A stretch of 13,910 nucleotides of DNA. Source: CAZYPH01 sp964649095. Its GTDB lineage: Bacteria; Bdellovibrionota; UBA1018; UBA923. Both the position numbers and the translations under genes were made by a program. Positions within the stretch are counted from its first letter, which is position 1; the number at the start of each line of letters is the position of its first letter. Shown piece after piece: positions 1 to 6,830 of this stretch. The notes beneath the pieces are model-generated. The model had not been told where the DNA came from and did no database searches. It saw nothing but the letters and a program-made list of their open reading frames with translations. Where the stretch lies: NCBI GenBank assembly GCA_964649095.1, contig CAZYPH010000058.1, positions 1 to 13,910 of the forward strand. The letters are read 5' to 3'.

Positions 1-47
1 GCTCTGGTGCGTTTGGTAGCCAGAAGTGTTTAAACGTTAGGGGCGTT

Positions 48-245
48 TTATTTAGTTTGTTCACGTGATTTTTTGAGTAGTTCGTCGATTAGCTCTTGGA
101 TATCGCCCGCACAGCCGCCACAGCCAGTTGATGCTAAGGTTTCGTTTTGAATTTTTGTTAGAGAATCACAGCCAGCTTCAATAGCGGCAACAATTTCAGA
201 GCGTTTTACAGCGTAACAAAAACAAATCAGGCGGTCGTCTTCCAC
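48..245 (-). CDS. BFD-type [2Fe-2S] ferredoxin (bacterioferritin-associated ferredoxin-like)
   Basis: A 65-residue protein with the full cysteine set of the Fer2_BFD fold: CxC at Cys8/Cys10 and CxxC at Cys42/Cys45, 31 residues apart. In this family the four cysteines hold one [2Fe-2S] cluster. Free-standing members include Bfd, which delivers electrons to bacterioferritin to release stored iron; similar domains occur in nitrite reductases and NifU. Cys26 is extra. The start is GTG, preceded by a GAGG stretch 11 bases upstream that overlaps the stop region of the upstream gene (259-1713), so the two are probably co-transcribed and coupled. No bacterioferritin gene is visible here, so the partner is unknown. 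The family call is firm from the motifs; the bfd role is only a possibility, hence no symbol. Confidence 0.85.
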   Translation of the reverse strand: MEDDRLICFCYAVKRSEIVAAIEAGCDSLTKIQNETLASTGCGGCAGDIQELIDELLKKSREQTK

Positions 246-258
246 GTGGTTGTATTCC

Positions 259-1713
259 TCAGTTTAGTGGTCTTCTTGGTGTGTGGGCTACATCGCTACC
301 GTTAGTTGGTGCTACCAACAGATTAGAGCACGCTAAGCTCTCTTCTAATGCACGCGCCGCGCTGAGTTCGGCAAGATGGGCTCGAATAAATAATAGCGAA
401 TCAGAGGTTTCTTCAACTTTAGCCATTAACGGCGTGTTGGGCTCTAATGTTACGGAGCTGGCCGTTAGGTAACCCAAAAAATTAGATACGAAATCCTCGA
501 GTGCTTGCAAATACGCACTATACCTAATTTGTGGATTGAGTTGTCGCCACTGTATGGCTGCAGGCTCAGTAGCAGCATCATTTATCGCGTTCAGCACATC
601 ACGAACGACGTTGTAGTGTTGCTTGTTAGGCAGCGAGGCCTCTGTCTGTAAACGAAACATAATGGCTTGCATGAGTGACTGTCCCAACGCCCTTTGTTCT
701 GCTGGGCTATCTGCAAAAGCAATCGTCCACAACGCCGAGGCAAAACGATGCCTTGTGGAGTTTGGCATGGGCGGCGTTACCAAGGGTCGGTTTGTGGACG
801 TAGATGATTCGACCTCTGGAACCACCCAGTAACGATCGCGCGTGGGATGCCTGGTGTGTCTGGCCTCGCCTAGGAACTGTTCGGGGGCGACGATAGTATT
901 GGTAAGGCGGGTCATAAGGCCGAAACGTCCTGATGGGGACAAAAATAGATTTCCAAAAAGTCCTGGCTCTAATGTAGCAGCCGCCAGAAGTTCAATGGGT
1001 CTTTGAACTGGTGGCGCTGAAACCTGCTCAGCAAGTCGCGCAAGAGCTTGTTGGTAGCGCGCTGTGAGATCATGCGCCAGGGCATGATGTCGTGTTTGTG
1101 CGTGCTGAATAGTACTGAGGTGCAAGAGCGTGTCGCCTGCAGACCACAATATGGGGCGGTTTCTAGGGGTGCTAGTTTGAGAAAGTGTAGTCTGGAGTTC
1201 TAACAAATACGGTGAGTGGCTACCTAAAGCCGATAGCCGTGGTGTTGTAGGGTTTAGAATGGATTCCAACAGATCATTGACCGGAAAGTATTCAATAAAA
1301 TGTTGCATCTCAGGGGCTTGTAATCCTGTAAGAAAGCCCGCCTCTGCTTGAGTTGAATTAAAGCCGACGATAAAAACGCGGTTATGGTGCTGCGAGTGCA
1401 TGAGCTGTGTGCGCAGGGCAGCAGGTTTGTTTTTTTGTAGAGAGTCGACGTACGGCGTAACCACATTAGCGATGGCGTTCAAAGCGCGCTGTATTGTGCT
1501 GCGTGTATCGCTGGAGCTCGATAAAAGGGCGGTTTGGTTGATCATCACAAAATAGTATTGTGTGTTTGGTGGCCCATCGATAAGCCCAGTGCGGCCAACC
1601 GCATAAACCTTAGTTAGGTTTGATAAGAGTACAAAGCTAGTAACGAACCAGAGCCAATCGATAAAAGTAATTTTTTTACGTCCGCACGGCGTGGCTTTTT
1701 TTATCTCCATCAT
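259..1713 (-). CDS. Unknown exported or membrane-anchored protein
   Basis: About 484 residues. I do not recognise the family. The N-terminus is lysine/arginine-rich (residues 5-14) and is followed by a hydrophobic segment (about 16-38) ending in VYA, which fits a signal peptide cleaved after Ala38 or an uncleaved anchor. The rest is soluble, rich in Leu, Ala, Thr, Gln and His, and looks mostly helical; the last 25 residues are probably disordered. Only two cysteines are seen, Cys10 before the hydrophobic segment and one near the C-terminus, so no disulfide network is expected. A TTG nine bases further upstream (1722) also opens the frame, but adjacent ATGs at 1713 and 1710 are likelier; no good Shine-Dalgarno precedes any of them. 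Its stop lies 13 bases before the GTG of the BFD gene. Localisation is inferred; function unknown. Confidence 0.7.
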   Translation of the reverse strand: MMEIKKATPCGRKKITFIDWLWFVTSFVLLSNLTKVYAVGRTGLIDGPPNTQYYFVMINQTALLSSSSDTRSTIQRALNAIANVVTPYVDSLQKNKPAALRTQLMHSQHHNRVFIVGFNSTQAEAGFLTGLQAPEMQHFIEYFPVNDLLESILNPTTPRLSALGSHSPYLLELQTTLSQTSTPRNRPILWSAGDTLLHLSTIQHAQTRHHALAHDLTARYQQALARLAEQVSAPPVQRPIELLAAATLEPGLFGNLFLSPSGRFGLMTRLTNTIVAPEQFLGEARHTRHPTRDRYWVVPEVESSTSTNRPLVTPPMPNSTRHRFASALWTIAFADSPAEQRALGQSLMQAIMFRLQTEASLPNKQHYNVVRDVLNAINDAATEPAAIQWRQLNPQIRYSAYLQALEDFVSNFLGYLTASSVTLEPNTPLMAKVEETSDSLLFIRAHLAELSAARALEESLACSNLLVAPTNGSDVAHTPRRPLN

Positions 1714-1811
1714 GATGATCAATGTGACCGTTAGGGGGTATTGCCGTCAAATAGTGTAAAAAAATTAGTGGGTCGGCATCGATCTAGTAGTTGGGCGTGG
1801 CGATTGGGTGT

Positions 1812-2360
1812 TTACTCGTAATCAAACGAGCCGGCGATTAACCAAAAGTGGGGATCGTTTTTCAGTTTGATAAGATAGAGTAGTTTAGAAGCTGTATTAA
1901 TTTTTTTAGATATATCTAAGTTTGAATATACACAAAATACATTACCCTTCTGGTAATACAGTCCATAGAACCCTAAAGCTAGTTTAGTGTCTGGGTGCGC
2001 GCTGTACGACGTAATCTCAAGTGTCTTTGGGGCTTTTTCGAGTAATTCTTTTGGAATCTTATTAATCATTTTGCTGTCGGGTAGGCATTCTAACTTTTCC
2101 ACTAATTCAATAGGCAAGCGCAATCGGGTGGCCAACGTCGTGGAAGCTGAAGCTTTTGGTGCCATATTTTCGGGCGTAACTAAGGCTATTGGCCCCTTTG
2201 ATGAAGCTAGTGGTTGTAGCTCTAAATCAAATATAATGGCTGTGGGATTAGTTAAAACCCCCTTAGTCGCACTCAGGGCATCATTAGATAAAGCGGGCGC
2301 AGTGGTCACTGTGTCTTTTTGAGGACTCAATTTGCTAAAACCCTGCGCTGGTGGAGGCAT
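1812..2360 (-). CDS. Unknown 182-residue protein
   Basis: An ATG-started frame I cannot assign. The first 75 residues are rich in Pro, Ala, Ser, Thr and Lys and look disordered. The C-terminal part (about 80-182) is a likelier folded domain, with alternating hydrophobic and charged segments and several aromatic residues (FYGLYY around 130, HFW near 172). No signal peptide or membrane segment is evident. No clear Shine-Dalgarno precedes the ATG. It lies 98 bases upstream of the exported-protein gene on the same strand, so it could lead a three-gene unit with that gene and the BFD gene, but the gap shows neither a convincing promoter nor a terminator. Codon usage does not stand out. The frame is long and plausible, but I have no family evidence. 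Confidence 0.55.
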   Translation of the reverse strand: MPPPAQGFSKLSPQKDTVTTAPALSNDALSATKGVLTNPTAIIFDLELQPLASSKGPIALVTPENMAPKASASTTLATRLRLPIELVEKLECLPDSKMINKIPKELLEKAPKTLEITSYSAHPDTKLALGFYGLYYQKGNVFCVYSNLDISKKINTASKLLYLIKLKNDPHFWLIAGSFDYE

Positions 2361-2502
2361 TTATTTGCTTTCGTTATGCTGGAGGTTGGTGTGGTCACAG
2401 TTTCTCGCGAGTCTTCATACCACCATTTTCGCCGCAGTGGGTGCGCTACGTAATGGGTCAGTTTTGCCGGTGGGTTGGGGATGCCTTCATGATGGGGCAT
2501 GG

Positions 2503-2556
2503 TTATATATAATATGATAACANNNNNNNNNNAACAATATTTATATTATTATATAT
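2503..2556. repeat. AT-rich inverted repeat interrupted by an assembly gap
   Basis: Ten N occupy 2523-2532. The flanks are almost pure A/T and inverted relative to each other: 2505-2520 matches the reverse complement of 2541-2556 at 14 of 16 positions. Such an inverted repeat would form a hairpin or cruciform, a usual cause of assembly breaks. The N run is probably an arbitrary scaffold gap, so the true missing length is unknown. The stretch 2361-2637 around it contains no gene I can support. Confidence 0.6.
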
Positions 2557-2578
2557 GTTTTTCGTGCTGTGATTTCCA

Positions 2579-2616
2579 GTGGTAGTAAAATTTAGTCAAC
2601 CGGATTTTACTGCCAC
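2579..2616 (-). terminator. Strong stem-loop downstream of the hipA-like gene
   Basis: GTGGTAGTAAAAT (2579-2591) and ATTTTACTGCCAC (2604-2616) pair over 13 bp with one G-T wobble, leaving a 12-base loop. The hairpin begins about 21 bases past the stop codon of the HipA-family gene, so it is placed to terminate that transcript or protect its 3' end. No T-run follows on either strand, so it is not a classical intrinsic terminator. A Rho-assisted terminator, an RNA-stabilising hairpin or an element end are alternatives. Confidence 0.4.
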
Positions 2617-2637
2617 CACGCTTTAGCTGAAATAATC

Positions 2638-4113
2638 CTAGCTTTTCACAAAGTCGGCGGGCCATAGGTCTTGTAGGCGTGTGAGTTCGTTGCGGTTGGC
2701 TGTGGCTATTTGTTGAAAACCATTTGAGATCATCGGATTGGTTGCGACTCTATTCCAAAATATTATTGCCGCCGATACGGCCGAAGCCCAGTTTTTCAGA
2801 TTACCGGGTTGAGGCCGTGCTGGTGTAAATGTGCGGGCCACGATTTGACCTTGAATCGGCGCGTAGGCCATGGGCAGCATGTCGTAGATCGGCGCGAGAG
2901 TAAGGGGCGTGCGCAGTTGCCCAGCCTCAGAACTATAAAACGACAAGTTCCCTAGGTGCATGTCGCTATTGGCGATGTTTTTGCCAAACAGGTAGAGCCA
3001 TTCAATGTCGTTGTAGGTGGCCGCAGTGATGACGCCTTGGTGCAGCAGTTCTCTCGCTACTACTGCCCAGTTCTCTAGTTTGCCAACCAACTCGAGATCT
3101 AGTGCTTTGAGCGAAAGAACGCCTCGTCGCCCCATGACTCCAGTGTTATTAGCGTTGCAGTTAAAGATGCGGTCAAATCGCTCGACCTCTAAAAACGTGC
3201 GTTCGCTCGTCGTGATGATCTCGGACCGCGCCGCTGACTGACCGTGTTGGGCCATGACTTGTAGTGCTAGGTGCTCGCAGACTAACAGATCAGAAAGACG
3301 TTGAGCGTGTCGGTCGAGTGTCTCCGTTACTGTCGCAGACCCTGGTGCTCTTAGATTCATCGAGGGGGAGAACTTCACAAGTACGGCTTGAGTGTTTACA
3401 CCATCGGTCTTTTTGCTCAAGAACTTCGGCTGTTCACCGGCTGCAGACGAGCCTGCTGTGCCCTGCTCCAAAATCGCCCGTGCTAGTTGGGTGTATGCTG
3501 CAGCCCGGCCGGCGACAGGGATGGCCTCGAGTGGGTCTGCAATCGACTGCAGATACTTTTCAGCGGCCTCAGAGCCTAGAATGAGATCTCCCGGTAAATC
3601 CCACCCGTATTTTGCGAAGTAGACGACGGTTTGGTCTTGTGACCACTGTAGAATATCGGTGGGGAATAAGCCCTCGGGGCATTGTTTGGGCACGAGGCGT
3701 CCTAGAAAACCAGCTGGTCGTAGGTCTTCAAAAAAATAGGGCAGATCGTCAAAATAGGCACCTGTGCGCGATGCCGGCGATGCTGATTCTATATAAAAAC
3801 CTTTCGGGTAAGTGGGGTGTAACTTACCAATTTCAACCAGGGCTCCATTTTGCTGAACCTGAAAGAGGGGGAGTGCCTGTTGGTAGTTCGTGATCACCCC
3901 CTCGATCGTGCGTCTTAAGGCGTAACGCGTGTGGCGGCCTCGCCCGATAGTGAGAACCTGGTCGGCGTGTTTGTTTATTAATTTTGAAAACGCCGGTTGG
4001 CTGATGGGCAAACCCTCGAGAAGTTCTTTAGTGGGTGTAGGTCCGGCCTGCATAAGACGGAGGGTGAGTTGTTTAAAGATAATGTCGGACTGGATTTTTT
4101 TTTTGCGAGGCAT
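2638..4113 (-). CDS. yjjJ: YjjJ-type HipA-family kinase/toxin with fused N-terminal DNA-binding domain
   Basis: A 491-residue HipA-family protein. Residues about 8-70 form a winged-helix-like region (ISQPAFSKLI at 37-46 as a likely recognition helix). The kinase-like part shows GSSAAGEQPKF (221-231, the Ser/Gly loop of HipA), VLVKF with Lys247 as the probable ATP-binding lysine, LEVERFDR (308-315), a catalytic loop ANSDMHLGNL with Asp384 and Asn389, and APIYDML with Asp411 as metal ligand. HipA proteins are Ser/Thr kinases that act as toxins by phosphorylating translation targets such as glutamyl-tRNA synthetase. YjjJ proteins differ in carrying the DNA-binding domain in the same chain, and no separate hipB antitoxin is seen here. 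All key residues are present, so activity is likely. The ATG at 4113 has no visible Shine-Dalgarno and lies 14 bases after a TATAAT, giving a nearly leaderless message. An A10 run covers codons 4-7. Divergent from the first DUF4143 ATPase. Targets unknown. Confidence 0.85.
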   Translation of the reverse strand: MPRKKKIQSDIIFKQLTLRLMQAGPTPTKELLEGLPISQPAFSKLINKHADQVLTIGRGRHTRYALRRTIEGVITNYQQALPLFQVQQNGALVEIGKLHPTYPKGFYIESASPASRTGAYFDDLPYFFEDLRPAGFLGRLVPKQCPEGLFPTDILQWSQDQTVVYFAKYGWDLPGDLILGSEAAEKYLQSIADPLEAIPVAGRAAAYTQLARAILEQGTAGSSAAGEQPKFLSKKTDGVNTQAVLVKFSPSMNLRAPGSATVTETLDRHAQRLSDLLVCEHLALQVMAQHGQSAARSEIITTSERTFLEVERFDRIFNCNANNTGVMGRRGVLSLKALDLELVGKLENWAVVARELLHQGVITAATYNDIEWLYLFGKNIANSDMHLGNLSFYSSEAGQLRTPLTLAPIYDMLPMAYAPIQGQIVARTFTPARPQPGNLKNWASAVSAAIIFWNRVATNPMISNGFQQIATANRNELTRLQDLWPADFVKS

Positions 4114-4119
4114 CCATTT

Positions 4120-4144
4120 TAGAATAGATTATAGAATAGATTTA
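4120..4144 (-). promoter_or_regulatory. Tandem 12-base repeat with TATAAT upstream of the hipA-like gene
   Basis: TAGAATAGATTA (4120-4131) is followed directly by TAGAATAGATTTA (4132-4144), a head-to-tail repeat sharing 11 leading bases. Read on the minus strand, the junction forms a perfect TATAAT (4133-4128) 14 bases before the start codon. The -35 region is poor (ATTTTT at a 17-base spacing), which suggests a weak or activated promoter. Paired copies one helical turn apart over a -10 box are what an autoregulatory operator would look like, and the fused winged helix of the HipA-family protein is the obvious candidate binder; that link is inference. Confidence 0.45.
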
Positions 4145-4162
4145 ACCAATAAAAATTAATAA

Positions 4163-4192
4163 TTTACGGTCATTTACTGGGCAAAATAGAAT
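4163..4192 (+). promoter_or_regulatory. Candidate promoter of the first DUF4143 ATPase
   Basis: TTTACG (4163-4168) and TAGAAT (4187-4192) are separated by 18 bases and match four and five of six consensus positions. Transcription would begin near 4199 and give a leader of about 90 bases before the ATG at 4292. This also argues against the TTG at 4199 and the GTG at 4208 as starts. Weak evidence from motif match only. Confidence 0.35.
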
Positions 4193-4207
4193 ACTTGTTT
4201 GGGATCT

Positions 4208-4240
4208 GTGATCACGCGCGCTGTCACACCTTCTTGTGAC
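4208..4240. promoter_or_regulatory. Palindrome and inverted repeat in the probable leader of ATPase 1
   Basis: GTGATCAC (4208-4215) is a perfect palindrome. It is followed by GTCACA (4223-4228), a six-base spacer and TGTGAC (4235-4240), a perfect inverted repeat with 6-bp arms. The two centres lie 20 bases apart. Placed between the candidate promoter and the ATG, they could be an operator or an RNA hairpin. The arms are short, so chance is a real alternative. Confidence 0.3.
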
Positions 4241-4291
4241 CTCAAACACCCCATTCGACTTCGTATCGGAAATGATGTAGAATTCAGACAT

Positions 4292-5467
4292 ATGCTACCG
4301 AGACTCATTGACTTGCCCCATTCCAATAGCTTTTTTTTATTTGGTGCCCGAGGCACAGGTAAAACGACTTCTCTTCAGACGTGGATGCGTGAATTGCCGT
4401 GTCCATCGAACGGAATACTCTATCTCGATTTGTTAGACCCTGATCTCGAGTCGGAATTGTCACTTCGACCAGCGGCTCTCCAAGAGCGTGTAGTCGGCGC
4501 AGGAAAACAGATTCAGTGGGTTGTCATCGACGAGTGCCAGAAAGTGCCAAAGATTTTAGACGTGGTACACTCGTTGATTGAAAGCAAAAAACTAAAGTTT
4601 GCATTGACCGGCTCGAGCGCGCGAAAATTAAAACGAGGTGGGGCTAATTTATTAGCTGGCAGAGCGTTTGAGTTCCACCTGCACCCACTTACAGCCGCTG
4701 AGCTAGGCGAACAATTCGATCTTTTGGATGCTCTAATGTGGGGCACATTGCCAAAGATTTTTGATTTAGATTCTAGCCAGAATAAAAAACGATTTCTAAA
4801 AGCGTATACCCACACGTATCTGCGCGAAGAAATTATTGCGGAGCAGATTGTTCGTAACATTGATCGTTTTCGCCATTTTTTGCCGGTTGCGGCACAGAGT
4901 AATGGAACGATTCTAAATTTTTCAAAAATAGCACGGCAGTCCGGTGTTGACGAAAAGAGCGTGGCGCGTTTTTTTGAGATTCTTGTCGATACTCTTATCG
5001 GGTTTTATTTAGAGCCCTTCCATCGATCGGTACGTAAACGCCAGTATCAGAAGCCGAAATTCTATTTTTTTGACTCCGGAGTAACTCGAGCCATGGCTCA
5101 ACAGATGGACCAAAACATCGTCGCAGGCACGTCACTCTACGGTCATTGTTTTGAGCATTTTTTTATTCTCGAGCTGATGCGCCAGATTGAATATCACGAG
5201 CGCGAAATCAAACTGAGTTATCTCGAAAGTTCACAAGGGGTTGAGGTAGATCTCATTATTGAAAAGTCGACAAACGAAATCATTTTATTAGAAATCAAAT
5301 CGTCGGAATCCGTGATCGAGGACCACTGGCGTAATTTAGAACTTATCGCGAGCGATTTTCCCGCCAGCCGCCGCATCGTTGCCTACCGCGGAAACGTAAG
5401 GCGCCAGGTCGGCACCGGAATTGACGTGCTGCCGTGGCAAGCGGCTATTGAAGAGATACTAGGTTAA
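4292..5467 (+). CDS. AAA family ATPase with DUF4143 C-terminal domain (copy 1)
   Basis: A 391-residue protein of the AAA_14/DUF4143 family (COG1373 type), P-loop ATPases of unknown cellular function. In order: Walker A GARGTGKTT (18-26), Walker B WVVIDE (76-81), a GSSARKLKR motif (108-115) and GRAFEF (123-128) typical of the family, a winged-helix-like stretch NFSKIARQSGVDEKS (209-223), then FYFFDSG (257-263) at the DUF4143 start. The C-terminal part has VEVD and LLEIK (Glu318, Asp320, Glu334, Lys336), the ExD...ExK core of PD-(D/E)xK nuclease folds, so a nuclease or nuclease-derived domain is likely. The frame also opens at TTG 4199 and GTG 4208, but the ATG at 4292 gives the family-typical short N-terminus. 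No Shine-Dalgarno is clear. A T8 run lies just before Walker A. Divergent from the hipA-like gene and convergent with copy 2. Confidence 0.88.
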   Translation: MLPRLIDLPHSNSFFLFGARGTGKTTSLQTWMRELPCPSNGILYLDLLDPDLESELSLRPAALQERVVGAGKQIQWVVIDECQKVPKILDVVHSLIESKKLKFALTGSSARKLKRGGANLLAGRAFEFHLHPLTAAELGEQFDLLDALMWGTLPKIFDLDSSQNKKRFLKAYTHTYLREEIIAEQIVRNIDRFRHFLPVAAQSNGTILNFSKIARQSGVDEKSVARFFEILVDTLIGFYLEPFHRSVRKRQYQKPKFYFFDSGVTRAMAQQMDQNIVAGTSLYGHCFEHFFILELMRQIEYHEREIKLSYLESSQGVEVDLIIEKSTNEIILLEIKSSESVIEDHWRNLELIASDFPASRRIVAYRGNVRRQVGTGIDVLPWQAAIEEILG

Positions 5468-5491
5468 GGCGTTCTTCTCATGAATGGTAGA

Positions 5492-5511
5492 GGCTCAGGT
5501 AACCCTGGGCC
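5492..5511. terminator. Stem-loop between convergent ATPase genes
   Basis: GGCTCAGG (5492-5499), loop TAAC, CCTGGGCC (5504-5511): an 8-bp, GC-rich stem with one G-U pair. It begins 25 bases after the stop of copy 1 and sits between two convergent genes, so it could stop transcription from either side. No T-run follows directly on either strand (a TTTT occurs about 10 bases further on the plus strand), so termination is inferred from position and stability only. Confidence 0.45.
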
Positions 5512-5563
5512 CACTATAAAGTTTTGCAGGGCCTTGTATCCGCTTGATTTTGAGAGACACGCT

Positions 5564-6808
5564 TTACTCGGTACTGCTGGAAGTAGCGTTCCGCCAGTTT
5601 TTTAACTCGAGTAAAAGATCCGTCCAAGGCACGGCCTTCACTCGGGGCGATAGCCGCAGCGGGCGATCGCATCGGCAGACCACCAGCGCTTCACGGGCTT
5701 GCGGGTATTCGTTCATAAACACTTCAAGGTGTTTTATGTGTGCGAGCGTGGGGCGCTCGGTCCATTTGACTTCGATGGGTAGCCAAGAGTCCTGCCTTTG
5801 CACCACCCAATCAACCTCAGGTCCGTCGGGGTCGCGCCAAAAACCAAGGCGCGCATCGCGGGCAAAAAGCCGCAGCCAGCGAATGGTTTCAAGCCCAACC
5901 CATTGTTCAAATAGCTGCCCTAGTCGCTCTTGAGAGGCGTCGACCCCTTCACGCGCTCCCAAGCGCCGTACCCCCAAGTCAAAAATCAGGTAGCGTGAGG
6001 ATTTCGTTAATTTTTTTCGCGTGACACTTTTTGTAATAGGGTCCACCCGTTCGGCCACCAAGCAGTCTTCAAGAATCTCATAATAATTTTGAATCGTATG
6101 GGCCGACACACCACCAATCTCACTAGCGATTTTAGTGAAGTTGACGATTTGGCCGGCCTCAATACAAGCCAATTCTAAAAAACGTGAAAACAACGCTACG
6201 TTGCGGACGAGCGCCTCTTCGCGAATTTCTTCTTGCAGATAGGTCTCGACGTAGCTCGCTAGTAAGTCATGTGCATGCTGCGCATTGCGCAATTTTCGCA
6301 CTCCGGGCAACGCGCCGTAGTGCAGGTGCTCGGTGATGGAGTGGGGCGTGGTGGGATTCGGATCTTCTTCTAAAAGCAATGGATCCAAACGCATCATGTG
6401 TACGCGGCCTGGTAGCAGATTTAGGGCGTCGCCGCGTCGCAAGCGACGAGCTGAGGAACCTGTCAAAATCATCATGCAAAGGTTGTCGTCGAGCACCTCT
6501 TGAGCCACGTCCATCAATTTGGGTATCTTTTGGATCTCGTCGATGATGACAACAGGGCGTGTCTCGGGGCCGCTTGCTGTCGATGGTGGTCGGGGTAGGG
6601 CACGAATTTCGTCGGCTAAAAGAGCGGGATCACGTTCGTATTTTGCTCGAACGCGCGGCGATACCAGTGAAATGCGCAAGGCACAGGCCACCTGTTTTAA
6701 AAGGGTTGATTTTCCAACCTGCCGCGGCCCCAATAACAAAACACTTTGGTTTCGGTCGATTTGAGTTTGTAGTAGGGGTTCTAATTTTCGGCGAAAATAC
6801 GAAGTCAT
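5564..6808 (-). CDS. AAA family ATPase with DUF4143 C-terminal domain (copy 2)
   Basis: A 414-residue paralogue of the other two ATPases. In order: Walker A GPRQVGKST (27-35), Walker B VVIIDE (86-91), GSSARRLRRG (117-126), GRVHMMRLDP (134-143), a winged-helix-like stretch NFTKIASEIGGVSAHTI (223-239), YLIFDLGVRRLG (273-284) and a C-terminal PEVD...IEVK core (Glu331, Asp333, Glu346, Lys348) of PD-(D/E)xK type. The insert before Walker B (about 66-86) is proline-rich. The frame opens at a TTG (6850), but the ATG at 6808 gives the usual N-terminus, with the nucleotide-binding strand about 22 residues in. That ATG follows AGAGG directly and lies in the loop of a perfect inverted repeat, so translation may be controlled by RNA structure. 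Convergent with copy 1. Cellular function unknown. Confidence 0.88.
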   Translation of the reverse strand: MTSYFRRKLEPLLQTQIDRNQSVLLLGPRQVGKSTLLKQVACALRISLVSPRVRAKYERDPALLADEIRALPRPPSTASGPETRPVVIIDEIQKIPKLMDVAQEVLDDNLCMMILTGSSARRLRRGDALNLLPGRVHMMRLDPLLLEEDPNPTTPHSITEHLHYGALPGVRKLRNAQHAHDLLASYVETYLQEEIREEALVRNVALFSRFLELACIEAGQIVNFTKIASEIGGVSAHTIQNYYEILEDCLVAERVDPITKSVTRKKLTKSSRYLIFDLGVRRLGAREGVDASQERLGQLFEQWVGLETIRWLRLFARDARLGFWRDPDGPEVDWVVQRQDSWLPIEVKWTERPTLAHIKHLEVFMNEYPQAREALVVCRCDRPLRLSPRVKAVPWTDLLLELKNWRNATSSSTE

Positions 6809-6830
6809 CCTCTGATTTTCGCCGAAAATC
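6784..6830 (-). promoter_or_regulatory. Perfect 15-bp inverted repeat with the ATPase 2 start codon in its loop
   Basis: ATTTTCGGCGAAAAT at 6784-6798 and its exact reverse complement at 6815-6829 flank 16 bases. Each arm is itself a 7+7 palindrome around one central base; the right arm extends to GATTTTCGCCGAAAATC (6814-6830). The centres are 31 bases apart, about three helical turns. On the gene's strand the loop reads C-AGAGG-ATG-ACTTCGT, so it holds the ribosome-binding-like stretch and the start codon. As DNA it could bind a dimeric regulator at two sites; as RNA it would form a stable hairpin presenting or masking the start. Structure is certain; role is inferred. Confidence 0.7.

Noticed and set aside
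31..50. Possible terminator after the BFD gene (AAACG/CGTTT stem)
   Set aside because: The stem is only five base pairs with a seven-base loop and overlaps the stop codon, too weak to call.
2332..2517. A 61-codon plus-strand frame left of the assembly gap
   Set aside because: It overlaps the start of the 1812-2360 gene on the other strand, has no start signals and an odd composition rich in Trp, Gly and Leu.
4223..4240. Possible CRP site in the ATPase 1 leader because of TGTGA and TCACA
   Set aside because: The half-sites are in the everted order (TCACA-N6-TGTGA), and the other pairing has a 12-base spacer, so neither fits the CRP consensus.
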